Source of the DNA: CAUTNA01 sp964371145
Lineage (GTDB): Bacteria; Pseudomonadota; Alphaproteobacteria; Rs-D84
Length of the DNA stretch: 64,000 nt
Assembly: GCA_964371145.1 (NCBI GenBank)
Contig: CAYJKO010000002.1
Span: 45,456 to 109,455 of the forward strand
Direction: 5' to 3'
The notes under the pieces were generated by a model. That model saw only the letters and a program-made list of their open reading frames with translations. It did not search any database and was not told the DNA's origin. Of this stretch, positions 62,553 through 64,000 are shown piece after piece. Each line of letters begins with the position of its first letter. The stretch's first letter is position 1. A program made the position numbers and the translations under genes.

Positions 62553-63205
62553 TATTTATTCCTTTTTTTTACACCACAATCTGTATAGCCCGCAACCATT
62601 CCATTTCCAACTTGCCATAAATAAAGACTTGCCACAGATGAATAAGGATAATACCGTTTTTTATACTTTGCAAACAATTGTTTTGTAATTTTTTTATGAC
62701 GGTAAATCATTCGCATACCCCTTTGAATAATCAAATCATCAAAAGCAATAACATCCATACGCTCCATAGAAAATATCATTAACATCTGTGCCGTCCATTT
62801 TCCTATCCCCTTCAAATTTGACAATCTATTGCAAATTTCATCATCGGTTAAAAAATATAATTCATCCAGATTTAAATTTCCTGATTTAACTTCGGACGCT
62901 ATGTTTTTTAAATATTCAACTTTTTTAAAAGTCAATCCGCACGATTGCAATTCCGAGTCATCTATATTTAAAATATTATCAGGATTGATTTCTTTTAATT
63001 TTTCTTTTATGCGACTATAAACGGTTTCTAATGCTTTTCTGGAAATTTGTTGGCCTACAATTGCGTTTATTAAAGAATCGAATAAATCTTTATTTGTTTC
63101 TCTTTTGATAAATCCGACCGCATCTATTACCTTACCCAATTTTGCATCTTTGGATTTCAATAAATTTATATGCGACTCATCATATGAAAAATAAGATTCG
63201 CACAC
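62552..63205 (-). CDS. alkA: DNA-3-methyladenine glycosylase (AlkA-like, HhH-GPD)
   Basis: It excises alkylated purines. The 217 aa show the helix-hairpin-helix LSNLKGIGKWTAQMLMIF (about 128-145) followed by the catalytic Asp in AFDDLIIQRG (Asp156 or 157), and IVGQQISRKALETVYSRI at the entry of the domain. It lacks the N-terminal beta domain of E. coli AlkA, as in many short glycosylases. It is co-transcribed with ogt (TAATG overlap), giving a two-gene alkylation repair operon. Confidence 0.93.
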   Translation of the reverse strand: MCESYFSYDESHINLLKSKDAKLGKVIDAVGFIKRETNKDLFDSLINAIVGQQISRKALETVYSRIKEKLKEINPDNILNIDDSELQSCGLTFKKVEYLKNIASEVKSGNLNLDELYFLTDDEICNRLSNLKGIGKWTAQMLMIFSMERMDVIAFDDLIIQRGMRMIYRHKKITKQLFAKYKKRYYPYSSVASLYLWQVGNGMVAGYTDCGVKKRNK

Positions 63206-63233
63206 AGTATTTATCCTTTTTTAGTAACATTAA

Positions 63234-63260
63234 ACAAAAACCGGAAAATCCGGTTTTTAT
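63234..63260 (-). terminator. Terminator downstream of tRNA-Met
   Basis: AACCGGA-aaa-TCCGGTT hairpin with A/T-runs, 4 bp beyond the encoded CCA of tRNA-Met on the minus strand and before alkA. Confidence 0.8.
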
Positions 63261-63264
63261 ATTT

Positions 63265-63341
63265 TGGTAGCGAAGGAGGGACTCGAACCCCCGACACGTG
63301 GATTATGATTCCACTGCTCTAACCACCTGAGCTACTTCGCC
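63265..63341 (-). tRNA. tRNA-Met (CAT), elongator type, CCA encoded
   Basis: A 77-nt cloverleaf with anticodon loop ATCATAA (CAT), acceptor GGCGAAG / CTTCGCT with G1-U72, TPsiC GGGGG-TTCGAGT-CCCTC and encoded CCA. The overall form matches alphaproteobacterial elongator tRNA-Met. An Ile-lysidine tRNA also reads CAT but usually has a different acceptor, so Met is preferred. Confidence 0.93.
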
Positions 63342-63461
63342 AAAACTGATTGGTATTATAACAATTCTTTTTTAAAAATCAAATGTTTTTTATATAAATA
63401 CAAATTATCGTGATTTTTAACCTATTTTTTTTTGATGCAATATGATATAATTTGACAACGT

Positions 63462-64000
63462 ATGAAAAATTTAATATTTATTTTTACTGGTATTTTTTTG
63501 TCTGCAAATGCTTTTGCGGATGATTTGCCGTATAATCCAATGTTTGGTGAACATACCCAACAATTTAATTTTTCAACCGGCATCGGGGTAGACAGCGGTC
63601 AAATCGTCCCTGTCCCAACACGTTTTGTACCATTTTCTTTATTCCAGGGCGGATATTCAATTCCGAATACTTTTTTTGGTCTGCCGGCACGTCAATCTAT
63701 TAACGTTGCGATGACGGTTGGCTATGATCAAAAATATGGATGGGATTGGCCAGAATATTCAACGCCTCTGGTTTATGTATCCGAAGACTTTTTATTGGCA
63801 CACGGCAAAGAATGGTATTTTGGATCTGGCGCGGGTATCGGTATGCAGCTGGACGAGAATGAAAGAATTGGAACAAAATTATTATTTCAATTCAAAGTCT
63901 TTGCCGGATATCAAATTGCAGACAATTATAATTTAGAGGCTTTTGTACTGCATATGTCCAACGGCTCGACCAGTTTGAATAACCATTCATATGCTTTTTA
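63462..64000 (+). CDS. PagL-like lipid A 3-O-deacylase, truncated by the window edge
   Basis: The frame from ATG 63462 stays open to the window end (179 codons). It has a signal peptide (MKNLIFIFTGIFLSANAFA) and a barrel-like sequence with WYFGSGAGIGMQLDENERIG, FKVFAGYQIADNYNLEAFVL and then HMSNGSTSLNNHSY, which corresponds to the PagL His-x-Ser-Asn catalytic segment. PagL removes the 3-position acyl chain of lipid A in the outer membrane. TATAAT lies 10 bp before the ATG. The last residues are missing. Confidence 0.8.
   Translation, partial: MKNLIFIFTGIFLSANAFADDLPYNPMFGEHTQQFNFSTGIGVDSGQIVPVPTRFVPFSLFQGGYSIPNTFFGLPARQSINVAMTVGYDQKYGWDWPEYSTPLVYVSEDFLLAHGKEWYFGSGAGIGMQLDENERIGTKLLFQFKVFAGYQIADNYNLEAFVLHMSNGSTSLNNHSYAF

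Noticed and set aside
1..64000. Insertion sequence, prophage or defence island
   Set aside because: No transposase, integrase cluster, phage structural gene or defence gene is visible. The single tyrosine recombinase looks like a housekeeping Xer enzyme.

Overview
The window is AT-rich (about one third G+C by eye) and gene-dense, with overlapping starts and stops and very little non-coding DNA. The gene set and tRNA style fit an alphaproteobacterium: an AddB of the alphaproteobacterial type, endonuclease-type MutL, SecB, YajC-SecD-SecF, LolD with a LolC/E protein, an LptF/G permease, ftsQ-ftsA, and an elongator tRNA-Met of the form seen in that class. The reduced, AT-rich look suggests a host-associated or gut lineage, but I cannot place it more finely. 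A 100-N scaffold gap at 45344-45443 shows that this is a draft assembly.

Layout. 1-1510: a large membrane-linked protein running off the left edge. 1593-9282: rarA, two outer-membrane barrels, ftsK, a PAP2 phosphatase and a degenerate S41 'protease'. 9314-14339: secF, secD, yajC, mutL and greA. 14420-17910: an LptF/G permease, a 43-aa membrane peptide, a tyrosine recombinase, a J-domain protein and trxB. 18098-22002: a cobalamin-dependent ribonucleotide reductase behind a promoter with tandem NrdR boxes, its cobalamin adenosyltransferase, and serS. 22616-28064: typA and a four-gene surface-glycan glycosyltransferase group. 28071-33411: recA, an MFS transporter, secB, mltA, a DciA-like protein, two small membrane or hypothetical ORFs, and ruvC. 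33426-42823: yebC, ruvA, mnmE, an acyl-CoA ligase, exonuclease III, addB, engB and rsmI. 42861-45192: an LppC-type lipoprotein and an HD phosphohydrolase. 45246-45951: tandem 172-bp repeats abutting tRNA-Tyr and tRNA-Gly. 46010-49711: lolD, lolC/E and an orphan secretin-like lipoprotein. 49808-57851: a small lipoprotein, ftsQ, an ftsA-rpe fusion, tsaE, uvrB and an AsmA-like protein. 57973-59995: aspS behind a T-box element and tRNA-Thr. 60076-64000: two OB-fold (BOF) periplasmic proteins, a methyltransferase, alkA-ogt, tRNA-Met and a PagL-like barrel cut by the right edge.

Functional themes are DNA repair and recombination (rarA, mutL, uvrB, recA, ruvA/ruvC, addB, xth, alkA, ogt), envelope export (Sec, Lol, Lpt, AsmA, MltA, LppC), division and segregation (ftsK, xer, ftsQ, ftsA), and dNTP supply tied to vitamin B12.

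The most unusual items are: (i) one continuous ORF joining a complete FtsA-like domain, including its membrane helix, to a complete ribulose-phosphate 3-epimerase; (ii) a canonical T-box antiterminator before aspS, whose variable base matches tRNA-Asp, although almost no room is left for a Stem I; (iii) a 172-bp tandem repeat just downstream of tRNA-Tyr, each unit carrying a tRNA-3'-end-like segment and, in the complete copies, a terminator, which recalls the E. coli tyrT distal repeats; and (iv) a CtpA/Tsp-like protein in which all three catalytic positions are substituted.
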